Shown here piece after piece: positions 21,804-32,931 of a stretch of 64,000 nt of DNA. The position numbers and the translations under genes are program-made. Below the pieces are notes generated by a model that had not been told where the DNA came from, searched no databases, and saw nothing but the letters and a program-made list of their open reading frames with translations. Source of the stretch: Marchantia polymorpha subsp. ruderalis (lineage: Eukaryota; Streptophyta; Marchantiopsida; Marchantiales; Marchantiaceae). The stretch spans positions 17,757,501 through 17,821,500 of the forward strand of contig AP031355.1 in NCBI GenBank assembly GCA_037833965.1, given 5' to 3'. The stretch's first letter is position 1. The number at the start of each line of letters is the position of its first letter.

Positions 21804-22929
21804 CTTTCAATCATAAAGTACCATAATTGATATTTTAAATGTAAATTAATTGCACGTAAATATATTATCTTTTCTTCATCGAGCTTTTAGTATATACAAC
21901 CTCCATCTAGTCTTCAAGTAAGCGTGACAAGATACAAATCCAAATTTGTCTTAACTATGTGATCTTGTCCTAAATGCATATGATTGCTCACGAGAGACAC
22001 ATGCAAACTCCAATGCTTGAAAAATATGTGATACGTAATTGAGACTTGGTATTAATTCCAATAGGTCATAACTCCATACGTATTTTCGTCGCAACATCTT
22101 CTAAAATATAATGTTTTGTTAAAAATATAGTCTACTAATGTGGAGGAAAAAATGGCTCCATTTAGATGTCTCTATTAACTATTATATACAACAGAGATCT
22201 AACCCACATACAAGCTCTTTGATAAAATAAGGTAGAAGGAGACTTTGTAACCAAGCCTCCAAATTCTCCAGAGTCGTATATATCCACAATTCATGTGTAC
22301 AATAGAGTTTTCGAGAAACACATCCTCGAGAAGGATCGTGTGACAGCAACCAGCGAGTGTGACGATCCCAGACTCCTATCCGCAATAACAATCTTCGGCA
22401 GTTCATATACTGGGATAAGTTTTCCAAGTACCTACCAACCTTGAGGCCCGAATTGCCTGAGCTATGAATGAAGCGAGTGAGCTGTTGTGATTCAGTTTCT
22501 CTCCAGCTTGAATCTGCCATTGTGACCTGCATCGTGCTAGTCGCAAGCACTTACAGTCAAAACTTAGTTTCGACTAGAGCGCAAAAGTTAGACGATTACG
22601 TTTGTTTAGGGCGATTCTGCACATAGTCCTTCTGTCTCTTCTCAAATGGTGGAGGTCGCCTTAGCGGGTATTATGGTTAATTCAAGCTGTGTTGTTACAA
22701 TGGCAGATTCAAGCAAATCATTACCAATTGCCTCTGAAATGACATTACCTCAAGATACCTTTTAACTCTGTGTCTACTCTTGGAAATGTGATGAGAGTGA
22801 TGTGCAGATCCCACAGATATGAATATATACTTATGGCTAGCTTTATGCCTCACTCACAACAGCCAAAATCCACTTTAGAACAACTAAGTCACGCTATCTG
22901 ATCAGAAAGAACAGGTCCTTCACCGTTGA
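21804..22929. other. Intergenic stretch, no gene recognised
   Basis: A 122-codon minus-strand frame at 22182-22550 has no motif I recognise. Nothing else is supported. Confidence 0.45.
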
Positions 22930-23400
22930 GTTCTCTTCCGCTACAGGAAATTCTGGGATGATGTCCCAATTCCAACCTCGCGGTACCAAACCTTGTATTT
23001 TGTCGGTCGGACGCGGTAGTATACAGGCCCTCCGGGAAAGTCCAAGAGTGATTCCAGTAAATGCCCGTACTCCAGAACGGCATCGCGCGAACACAAAATC
23101 TCAGCCATAAATATTCCCTCGGCAGCAATATCGCTCTTTCAAGATGGATTATTCTTGATAACCCACAAAATATGCCCGAGATCTTCATCATCTCCAGGAG
23201 GGAAAAGAAAGCCATTATGACCGTCAGAGATCTGTAAAACACACACGATAGAAATGAATGACCTCAAAGAGCTATGCTCCAGCCTCGGTGGTTTCCAGTA
23301 TTGGCCAACTAGCAAACAATCTCAATGGGCGGATTACTTACATGTTTGTTCATCGGCGCGATGTCAGGTACAATCACAGTACGTTCAAATGTCAAGGACC

Positions 23401-23422
23401 GTACGAGGATAGTACGAGGATA
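23401..23422. repeat. 11-bp tandem duplication in the GT4 exon
   Basis: gtacgaggata occurs twice head to tail. With one copy the minus frame would run on from PPILV into RSLTFER, so the duplication is a frameshift lesion. Confidence 0.88.
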
Positions 23423-23452
23423 GGTGGAAATCCATGCTCCTCCGTTACAGAA

Positions 23453-23545
23453 GTATAAACGACCGCGTAGGATGCCCAGAGCCGGCCATCTGGGCATCCT
23501 ACGCCCAGATGGCCTGCTCTGGGCATCCGACGCGGTAGTTTATAC
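23453..23545. repeat. Near-perfect 43-bp-arm palindrome within the GT4 exon
   Basis: The left arm begins gtataaacgaccgcg and the right arm ends cgcggtagtttatac. About three mismatches occur over 43 bp, around a 7-bp centre (atcctac). Both arms encode GT4 sequence, since WAS.AVVYT can be read on either strand. This is therefore an inverted duplication of exon DNA and not a foreign insert. Confidence 0.9.
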
Positions 23546-23944
23546 TTTGGTAACGCCCAGAGCAGGCCGTCGATGTCCTCGTCGACACCCACATGCTGGA
23601 CGACTCCACTCGGCAACCCAACGTGTTGGGCCATGACCTGCAAATATCCAATATATTTAGTCACGCGTATGTGAAATAAAAAATCACTCGTCAGAAGTAT
23701 GCTGCTGCTAAAAGTTGTCATTTCAATTATTTGGCTAGAAAAACAGACCTGTAAATAGTCCCTGTAGGGACGATTTGAATTGCCAGAGCCTAGTACAAAC
23801 ACCCTCACTGGTCCAAATGTGGCGTCATCTGGACTGTAGCCCGCTGACATTAGACTGGCAGCTGTTTTCATGACGAGAGCATGCTCCTTCCAGACGCCAT
23901 CATAGTAGCACGCGTTCCCAATCACAAACAATCTAAACTAAACT

Positions 23945-24253
23945 AAAGTCTAAACTCAAGTCTAGCTTTCGTCCGGAAGATGTGAGGTTTAAGCTAGACT
24001 TGAATTTAGACGATTTTGCATTTATCATGCAGTGATCTCACTTCCAATGAGAAAAGACACCTGGTGACACCCTTGCACTTTTAGTGCGTCTGAGGTGGTT
24101 GGACCCCATTAGCTTTGTCGCCAGGGAGCATGCCATGTGTCTTTCCTCATTGGGAATTAGATCACTACATGACTAAAGCAAAATCGTCTGAACTCAAGTC
24201 TAGCTTTCGTCCGGAATATGTGAGGTCCAACCTAGACTTGAGTTCAAACGATC
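23945..24253. mobile_element. Foldback (MITE-like) element
   Basis: Two inverted arms of about 125 bp meet near 24095 (cgattttgc...gtgatct...ccaatgag..aaagacac and its reverse complement). Each outer arm contains its own hairpin (tctaaactcaagtctagct against agctagacttgaatttaga). The GT4 exon start lies on the left side, and a reverse copy of it (about 24262-24300, plus strand) lies on the right. No transposase or clear target duplication is seen. Confidence 0.75.
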
Positions 24254-25138
24254 TTGCATTGGTAGTGATCGCGAACGCCTGCGACTATGATGGCGTCTGG
24301 ACTCTGATCTGGTCCAAATAAATACTGGGCACGCCGTCCCAAATAATACATAACTTGCCACAGGAGAAAGTCCTTCCAGTGGTTGCTTCTTAGGCAAATA
24401 GCGAAGCAAACCTTCCTACGGATCATAACCAGCGAACTTAGGTACTCATCTCAGATTATCTTACGGATACAACAAACACAACGTCGCTCCAAGTTTCTGG
24501 AAATAAGAGGATTTCGGTCTTGTGAAAATTCACAACACAAAGATCCTCTTGAATTCCAATTTCGCAAGCAGACTGCGGTCGCATGAAAGAAACTGAACAA
24601 ACGAACTGGAATCGGCAGCATATAAATTGCAATTGACAGAGCTCCTCACCGGAATCTATGCTCGTGCTCAAGCATCATCAACGCATTACCAGCATAAACC
24701 CCTCCTCTACTGCCAGTTAAAAGTTATTCGGTTCCCGTAGAAGTGGCGTTAAAGAGTCGATCGAGAAATGTCAGACTTCGAGACGCCCCAGGAGGTTGTG
24801 GGGCGCGAGGAGCCTGTGACGACGGTCGACTTGAGGGCCGGAGGTGGCACCGCTGGTGGCTCGTAATCAATACAAATGTACAGAATTGAGTCCACTGACT
24901 ACCTCCTGATACGTCGCCGGGTACTTCCCGAAGCGGCTGCCACACACAATTACGACAGAAGTAACCATCAGTTGCCTCGTAACCAAGAAATTCCAAGGCT
25001 ACAATCACTCACAACTGCACCGACTGACAGCGCGAACCCAGACCATCCGACATTTCGCGAACAATGCCGAGGAGATAGACAACTCAACTCGACTGTTTTG
25101 CTATATCGTACCTTCTGTCCTGAGTTGGGTCCCCGGAG
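24254..25138. other. Intergenic stretch with inverted GT4 scrap at its left
   Basis: About 24262-24300 reads IANACDYDGVW on the plus strand, an inverted duplicate of the GT4 exon start at 23931. The rest has no recognised gene. Confidence 0.5.
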
Positions 25139-25178
25139 TTGCAACCTCATTCCATACACCAATGGAATGAGGTTGCAA
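25139..25178. repeat. Perfect 17-bp hairpin
   Basis: TTGCAACCTCATTCCAT, six-base centre acacca, then the exact reverse complement. Confidence 0.93.
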
Positions 25179-25401
25179 TTCACTGACTTAACGAACTGAT
25201 TGACGAGCAAACCACGACGCGACCCGAAGAAGACGAGCTCATGATGATACATACCGCCGAGTGCCATCACGCAGAACTACTACTACTACACGAAGCGGAA
25301 AAAAATTCCAAAAGCCAGGCGGACATTCTCGAGCAAAGAAATACTATCGGCTCCGCTGCCGCCTCTGCTTGCTTTTCATCATTGAAAGCTGAAGAAAGGG
25401 C

Positions 25402-25445
25402 CGAGGGAGCATGCGCAATGTCTGGCATTGCGCATGCTCCCCTCG
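25402..25445. repeat. 19/20-bp hairpin with one bulge
   Basis: cgagggagcatgcgcaatg, loop tctgg, then cattgcgcatgctcccctcg. A single G bulge is the only defect. Confidence 0.92.
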
Positions 25446-25801
25446 AGCATGGGAAGCATAATACTCCACTCCCATCAGAGCATGCAAACTAGAATTCTTC
25501 TCTTGAACATGGACTCTGATTAGAGCACGGAAGAGATGACGAAAATCGAAGAAAGATTCACGCGCTCAAGACTCGAGTATCATAATCAATGGGAAAAGAC
25601 TGGATCATTCAACATCGATGCATTCACAAAGGTGAGATCAAGGTTTAGAGAAGTACATGAGCGAGCTGGAAAGAAACTGTGCTATTTCTTAACCCGAGTT
25701 CGATAACTCCTTCCGAAGGCTGTCGTACAGGAGTCGAAGGCGCTTCATCTCTTGGACAGAGGATTCCAGCAAAAAGTCAAGCTTTTATTGCTATCCGTTT
25801 C

Positions 25802-25987
25802 GATAGAACAAAAATCCGTTGACGGATTTTTGTTTTATCAAAACGGATGTTTTCAAAAACATCCGTAAATTGATGTTTTGAAAAACATCAGTTGGAAATG
25901 CTTAAAATGTTTTTAAGCATCAATTTTTCGAAACGGACATTTTAAAACGTCCGTCTCGAGAACGTCCAGCAACGTCCACGTTGCTGG
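25802..25987. repeat. Run of six consecutive hairpins
   Basis: Adjacent inverted repeats: 25802-25839 (18-bp stem, one G-T), 25843-25866 (11), 25868-25893 (12, one G-T), 25898-25920 (10), 25933-25954 (11, one mismatch) and 25966-25987 (10). Loops are 0-3 bases. Arms share pieces (acggat, gatgtttt, acggac). No coding frame is credible, and each stem is different, so this is not a simple tandem repeat. Confidence 0.9.
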
Positions 25988-27807
25988 ATGGCCGGAGAAT
26001 GTTCTGACAGAAACAGTCGGTCGTGTCCATTCGGGAGTTACGAGAAAAACCTCCATCTACCTGTCTCAGCGGGGACGTTTTCTCATGTTCCGCCAATGTC
26101 GATGAAGCCAAGGGGTCGATATGTGAGGGTTTGGTCCCAATATCATCACAGTAGGATACATGTACTAATGAACCTAAGAATATCATAACTTTACTGATGT
26201 CGAAACTATATACTCAATGTAGAGAAAATCATGAAGTAATCTCATACTATTGTAGGGATTGCACCAGCAGTTATAGAAAGAATCATCAAGTAGCTTCATA
26301 ACTATCTGTAGAATTGCACCAGCAATTGTACTTTCCACAACAATGATTGACCACTTATACTATCTTACACAAAAGATGCCATTGCCATGCAGTATGGTAG
26401 TCTTCAGTGACCTCTTTCACAATGTCGAATTCCATCATTCCGGACAAAGCATAGTTCCCTCACAAATGTGTTGAAGGTGATCTACGTAGCAAAATAATGT
26501 GATGTGTTGAAGGTGCTCTACCTAGCAGAATAATGTGAAGTCTAGAGATACAACGAGATGCCATGTATACACAACTATGATACTTGAGGACATAAGCTGA
26601 TGTAGCTCTACTCCCGAGTGAGAGTGTGACTACTCCTGAACTGTGTCAAGTGGACCCCATATGAGCATACACACAACGTGGCCAACATAACCAAAAGTGG
26701 AAGAGTGGATGGGCAAAGAGCATGACGGGTAAAAAAAGCGAGGGTTCGTTGCAGTACGGAGGTATGATTTGATGGTTCATTTTTATGACGATGCAAGTTC
26801 AAAATGAATCCATGGTGGTCGTAACGGCTGTCATGATGTGATTCCAGCTGAAAAACAAGGTTTGACTCCTCAAAGCTCCAAAGCCAGAAGGCAAAGATGA
26901 AAATGATATATCGTGTTCTGATCTGCAGCAGATAAACAAGCTGCCATTGGGAGCATCTTTTACATGATGCTCACGCCCGCTGCCCTTCGTTTCGAGTAAT
27001 GAATCGATGATCGGGGAGGAAAGATTGTGCTTCATCGTGGTGCCATGTTTCCAGATGTTTGCGTGAGACGGGTTCAAAAATGGAGAGATCAGCATGTGCA
27101 GAAGGAGCTGTAGCTGATGTAGGAAGTTGAGGTGGGGGCCGTGAGCTAGGCTGTCACCAGGTGTCTTTCCTTATTGTGAAAGAGCCGTGTGGATGGTAGC
27201 TTTGACTTTTAGAGCTCATCTCCCGGACAAGCCCTCTCTTGAGGAGGTTGCCAACTTGGACCGATTTTCCCGACGTCTCGCTCGGCTTGCCATAGTAATG
27301 TCAAAACTCGGTTCTTGACTTTCCTTTTGGCGTTTTGGTAAAACCTCTATTGTATAGATATGTATTGATATCTTGAGTTTGGCTCGTGGTTGATGACCTT
27401 GAATTTGGCTTGCAGAGATATCCTTATCTTTGGTCAGTTCCAGACTCCCTGTACATGGTAACGATAGCCAAGTTTCTGCATTTGTTGGGTTAGGACTTGG
27501 AGGTATTGAATCTTTTCTTCACAAGATAAAGTTTATTCCATAAATATACTTTATTTTAAATAAAGTATTAAAATAAACTTTCTGAAATGATGATATGTCT
27601 ACCTATAACAATTTACGAATAGCAAAGTTTTTAAACGATGCGTGTTTACGTTGACAGAGCGAATTATACAAAAATCTATCGGAATCGACAGTGAGTTGTA
27701 ACTAGGCAGTCTGGTGCTTAGTCCCTCACTAGATATACATCTGAAGATAGAAATCACATCAACTATACGGATGAGCAAGGATCATCGTGTTTAGTATCTC
27801 CTGACTT
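25988..27807. other. Intergenic stretch, no gene recognised
   Basis: Short open frames on both strands lack family signal. About 27145-27180 resembles a piece of the 24-kb foldback arm. A hairpin lies near 27528-27583 (aaagtttatt..aataaacttt enclosing atactttattt/aaataaagtat). Confidence 0.45.
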
Positions 27808-28610
27808 CTAGAGCCACCATCGTAATTCCCATCCCGCCAGCGAAGCAAATTTTAAACAAACTTTTCCTGTAAATTTTCCAGGATTCGCCGTACAAAGGAG
27901 TAACTGTGAACGAGAATAATGGCATCTGTAACTGAAAGCTTATCGTCTATTTATCGCAAAAGCAGCCACCAAATGGTTGAATAATTCTGGTTTGGACAAC
28001 TCATGGACTACATTGAGCGATTGACTCGTTAAGTACTCCCAAACCTCAGAGTAGTTACATGCATCTTTGCCTTCTCTACTACATAAGCTTTTGATAACAG
28101 AGGAACTACGATTTCAATTCTGCATCGCCCTTGAGCAGGAGCCCTTTGATTACTATACAGTTTGAACGTTTCGTACGCGATGTGCAAGACTTTGAAATGT
28201 CTTTACGCCCTTCTAAACCAATCTAAACTCCGATTCCAAAGACATAGCTTTGCGGAATTGAAGTCGGAGTTTTTTTTTATCAAAAGCTTATGTAACAGAG
28301 AAGTTCAGGACGCATGTAACTGCTCTGAGGTTTTATAGTGAAAATGCCATAAAGCGCGTACCAAGGTTGGGCAGTACTTTACAATTCAAGCGCTCTCAAT
28401 CCAAATCATGAGTTGCCCAAACAATAATGATTTGACAATTTGGTAACTGCTTCTGAGATAATTAGATGATTGAGCCTCAGCTTTTAGCTACTGATGCTAT
28501 AATTCTCGTTCACAAAGACCTCTTTTGAACTGAAAATCCACATACTTGAAAGGTTTGCTGAAAATTTGCTTCGCTGGCACGATGGAATTACGATGGTGGA
28601 TCTGGACGTC
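27808..28610. repeat. Large foldback: inverted arms of ~360-400 bp
   Basis: Left-arm landmarks and their reverse complements occur in mirror order around a centre near 28200: ccaccatcgtaattcc (27815 / 28595), ccagcgaagcaaatttt (27839 / 28565), gaacgagaat (27910 / 28500), gtttggacaactcatg (27993 / 28400), cagagtagttacatgc (28055 / 28320). A transcript through it would form a long imperfect duplex. Confidence 0.82.
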
Positions 28611-28972
28611 AATAGTCTCAATGTAATCCATGAGTTGGCCAAACCAAATCAAAAGCGCTGGCGCATTAGACAAGTTGCGTCCAGTGCGCGGAAAGAAATT
28701 TTGGAAGAATACCACAGACATGGATCTTAGATCACGGCATTCCGTTTCTGAGACCCAGCAGAGCCACAGGTAATGTCGGACCTTGCCTTCGTACTGTGAA
28801 GAGCGTCCATCATCCTCGAGCACTGATAAGATATCCGAATGGCCGCTTGTGTTGATCTGAGGGGGACTCATACAAAATAGCAGCGTGTGATCACATCTGA
28901 CGAGAATGTTCGATTTGTCTCCCGTGTCTCTCGTGAAGTCTTCCTCGTTCGACCGAGGGAGAAACTATCTTG
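28611..28972. repeat. Dispersed repeat shared with 12.4-12.7 kb
   Basis: 28650-28870 aligns with 12416-12660. A further inverted copy of the gtttggacaactcatg segment lies at about 28625-28645. No gene recognised. Confidence 0.65.
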
Positions 28973-29155
28973 GTAAGTAGAGAAGGTAGTGCAGCTGCCG
29001 CTTTACAAATGTGATCGTCGAGATGTCGCTGCAGGCTCTGGAAAGAGAGCAAGAATTTCGGCTCTCTTTGGAAGTTTAATTCAGCCATCCCCTTCTACCC
29101 ACAAACTTCCCGTATGAGTAGTGCGACCGGAATGCCTCGTTGGGATGAATGCCAA

Positions 29156-29269
29156 ATAATGCCATACAATGGCCAACCGCTCAGTCAGGGAAACGTATCG
29201 TTCCAGTACTCCAATTCGGCCATGTATCCCATGAGCATTGCCACCGCCACCAACGAATGCTCACGATGA
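29156..29269 (+). pseudogene. TPD1-like C-terminal fragment (block B, left end)
   Basis: Same fragment as 17890-18002, with the terminal Cys-Ser-Arg-stop retained. No upstream coding context. Confidence 0.75.
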
Positions 29270-31105
29270 AGACGGCTCGCTGTGCTTGCCGCCAGCTGAG
29301 GTCACCTTTGTGCATATTTTAGGCGGAGATGTACAGACTCCTACGGTTTTGATTTCGAGTCTCATGTAGGATCGTGTCGCCGAGGAGATCGATTCAAAAT
29401 TCCGAGTTTCTTCGTGCAATGCGAGGGGAGGGGAGGAAGGATTATGATGATGATGGAGGCGGACGATCCGAAAGCGATATGCAACTTTTGTAACGGTATC
29501 AGAGATTACAGTGTCCCATAGAACTTACAGGATCTGAAAATGATCAAAATTTTGACGTTAGTTCGTAAGCAAGCGCAAAAGCTAGCATCCTCAAAAGATG
29601 CATATCGAATGATTTTCTAAAGGTAGAATTCGGCGGACCTAGAGACTGGAAATCCGGTTTTTCGCATGGAGGCGTTCAAGCCAGCATGTGGTCAGAAGAT
29701 GAGATAAGTAAAATGAGCAAATATTGCCAAACACAGCTTCGCCTTCGTGTAGGCCAGTCCAGTCCATTCCATTTCAGTCATCTTATCCTCGTCCCTGCTC
29801 TCGGTGTGAGTCTGTGGGCTGTGTCAACTCTCGCACACCACCATTCTGCAAAAGGCCGTCGTCTGTATGTAACACCCGAATGGGCCTCCCTCTCTACTGT
29901 TAACTTAAGTGCGTCAGTGGCCTGTGTCGAAAGCGGAGAGCGGAGGAGACCATGATTCGTTTTTCAAGAAGACATGATGCTTATCGTAGCTTCTGCTGCT
30001 GCTGCCGCCGTCGTGCGCCTGGATAGGTGTCTCGAAGAAAGCTGCGTCCTAATGTATGAGATGTCCCCACGGGATTGTCTCCTGTCTTGTCGTATGCCAT
30101 ATAATGTGTGCGCGAAGCAAGAGTGATCCATGAGGAGTGTACGGCAAATCTCAGCTCGATGAGAAGTTTGAACTTTGTAGCAAAAGGAAAAAAGCTGAAG
30201 GAAATGAGCAGCGATAGGGAACAAGAGGGACAATTGGATTGAGGAAGAGTGTAGGTGAGCTCCTTCGCAAAGAATAGCAGATTTTGAGCTCCTCAGATTT
30301 TGAAATTTCCTCAAATATATGATCATCTTACTGTGACGGTGAATACTTCAGAAGCCTAGTTTAGTCTTGTGAAACAGAATTCAGTTATTGTCTTGTGAGG
30401 ACTCGGACGTCGCAAGGGGATAAGAAGCAATAGGGTCTTTTCCCTTCTTTGTGGTTTTCGTTTGTGTTTTTCAGCCTTTTGACCCTCTGGTCCCCCGGGC
30501 TTCCTCTATTACATTTTACTGAACTGACTGCCCTCGATCCCTTTCGCAGCGAATTGCTCAAGATTCATTCTCTCCGCTCCGTGGTGCTTGGAATTTCCGG
30601 GTTAAAGCGGTAGCGAGTAGTCCTTGTTCGTGAATTTTGATTTGGGCCGCTAGTCTTGGGTGTTGCGGAATTTGTGAATATTTAGTGAGCGTCTCAGTTT
30701 ACCTAAGTATGCAATTAATAATAGATAAAATAAAAAGTTATGAAGTATTGTAAAATTTATTAGATATTAACATTGAATAATAAAATATGTAATGTAGAAT
30801 TTTTATCTAGATTTTTATTTATATAGACGCAGAACTCAATTCATAATGGATCACTTTAGCACGAAAGTAAGGTCATATTAGCGTATTGAAGTTATTTTAG
30901 ATTAAATTTGTTAGTGCAAAAAATTAAGTTTTCATGCAAAAAAATATACATAAATACTTGTCTTTGAAAAACAAAAAATAATCCTCATTATTTTTTTTAC
31001 CCTTGCATCAACCTTCCGATGAACATGTACTTGCTGCGTATCTATAGCATACTGGTTCGATCAAGTGTCGTAATAAAACGCTGAGGAACGACGAGGTGCT
31101 TTCCA
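29270..31105. other. Block B interior, no gene recognised
   Basis: Counterpart of 18003-19793 with the extra ~88-bp piece. Confidence 0.5.
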
Positions 31106-31149
31106 TTATGATATGAGCCGCACTTGAATCGTGTTCGCGAGATTATATC

Positions 31150-32119
31150 CTATAGGATGTCCCCAGTGAAAGCAACTCTGCTGCTCAATGAAGAGCAGTA
31201 GATTCCACGTGACCGGGATTAAGTACACAAATGTGAAAAACACGGAATTGTAAGGGCTGCCCAAACCCTCTTTGTGTGGACCGGTTATCCAGTTATTCGT
31301 CTTCAATGGTGTGAGGGTTTCGAGCAACATTCACGATTCGAGCGTCTAAGTACTTCATCTCTTCTTCCTTCTTCGTCGTTGTTTTCAAAAACGCCCGAGC
31401 ACAAGCGACCATCCCTTTTTTGAAGATTGGAGGACGAGAGTCTGATCACATCCTGGACATTGCCTGCGTCTTTCCTCAAGTAGGCTATGTCCCAAACCTC
31501 GTCATCCTCGTTGAAGCCGTCGTACCGCACGAGGATGCCGTCGTCTAAAATCTCGACATTGCCTCCTCATTTTGGCCTTTTCTGGCCGTAAGTTGAAATT
31601 TCCGGTAAATTTCGGTAAATCAGATTGAACGGTTGTCTGCAGTTGCTGTTTCCACGGGCCGTCATCTGGATATATCGGATGGTATTTCCGCCGTATCAGG
31701 AAGTGACTCCGGCGGCAACCCCCAACTTTATCGGGTCCGCACTTGCGGCCGACAGACGGACGGGGTTAGAGACTGCGGCAGACACCACCCCTCACCCCCC
31801 GGTACCTCCCGGCCAGATGGACCGCCGACGGAGGTAGGTCTCCTACGAGCCGGACGATCCGGACGACTGCGCCAGCTTCTCCGGCGGCCACCACCTCAAA
31901 CCCACCGGATGGTCCGGACGGAGTATTCCGGTAAATCGCGACATCGTCATTGTACCAAGCCTCGTCCGCGACACATTTCACTTCCAGCTGCTCCAGACTC
32001 ATCAGTGACCGGACTGTGATCCAAAATCGAGGTAAAGCGACCGCAGGCTCGTCCCGAGTGCTACCAGAGTTCGACGCTTTCTTGGCCACGAATTCTTGAG
32101 GGAAATCTACTGACGACAT
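31150..32119 (-). pseudogene. SAWADEE-domain protein, degraded (block B)
   Basis: ATG at 32119 opens MSSVDFPQEFVAKKASN, then LEVKCVADEAWYNDDVAI, followed by a premature end after about 120 codons (GGVCRSL-stop). The second half (VRYDGFNEDDEVWD) lies near 31525. It carries the same six-A frameshift as block A, an added GVFENND-like insertion, and a deletion that removes TFEEERTC. It has more lesions than block A. Confidence 0.72.
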
Positions 32120-32261
32120 CTCCCAATTGCCAGAGGCGGGAAGAGGAGCATTTCCTTCTTGAAGTGCCTGATCACCCGTCCCGGCCACGACGAACTCCAG
32201 ATTTTACCGCCTCTTGTATTCCCAATTACATGTCAAGACTCCAACATTGGCGAAGATCTCA

Positions 32262-32500
32262 AGCACGTAGCAACTTTGATTCATGCGGATTTGCACCTCT
32301 TATGTTACAATCAAGATGTTGTAAACCTTGCTTTTAATCTTGTTTTTCATGCTAAAATGAAACACATCAAGGTCACGCATCACTTTGCAAGGAGACAAGA
32401 TTTAGATGAGGAAATTGCACTTGATTACATACACATAGAAGACAATCTACCTGATCTTCTGACGAAGCATTTGCTAGACACCAGTTTAACAAACATTGAC
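32262..32500 (+). mobile_element. Ty1/copia RNase H C-terminal scrap (block B)
   Basis: Reads HLLCYNQDVVNLAFNLVFH, KHIKVTHHFARRQ and DNLPDLLTKHL. Less damaged than the block A copy: the stop after LDE is absent here. Confidence 0.85.
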
Positions 32501-32931
32501 ACTTTATTGGTATGTGATCACTGGCGGAATTACAAAAGTTTTGCTAGCCGATATTCTAGCTTGATCGTTGCCTATTGCTGCAAACCAATCTTTATTATTG
32601 GGCTTGATCTTCCAACATTCCTAGCTTACCATCGTCAACAATTGCTTACAATCTTACATAAAAAGACCAAGATATCCGGAAGCACAGAAATACAAGCCAC
32701 TAATATCTTTAGCGCCATGTGAGAATACATTTCGATTAGCGTGTTGACTCCAACCTTGATGCTTGCAACACCAGCATCTAGTTCAGATACAAATGTCTAG
32801 AGAAAATTCATGAAAACATCACCCAACTCCAAAACGCACATCACTGCACAAAGGCTCGACATCGACTTGTAACATGGATCAAAGATCGGCTCGCTGGCGG
32901 CAAGCACAACGAGCCGTCTTCATCGTGAGCA

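Larger units (their letters stand above)
22930..23935 (-). pseudogene. GT4-type glycosyltransferase pseudogene
   Basis: Three exon remnants with usable splice sites. 23935-23749 encodes GVWKEHALVMK and VRVFVLGSGNS. 23637-23342 encodes MAQHVGLPSGVVQHVGVDEDI, TEEHGFPPIL and FERTVIVPDIAPMNKH. 23231 to about 22930 encodes DGHNGFLFPPGDDEDLGHIL and YGHLLESLLDFP. The order matches the nucleotide-sugar-binding half of GT4 retaining glycosyltransferases of the plant group with EE-Q/H-xFPP-L-V. Lesions: a palindromic insertion (23453-23545), an 11-bp tandem duplication (23401-23422) that shifts the frame, and a stop after KNNPS. The N-terminal half is not visible. Confidence 0.78.

Noticed and set aside
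23765-23935. Pentatricopeptide-like motif in the 23.8-kb exon
   Set aside because: The following exons (EEHGFPP, NGFLFPPGD) identify a GT4 glycosyltransferase; the helical look was superficial.
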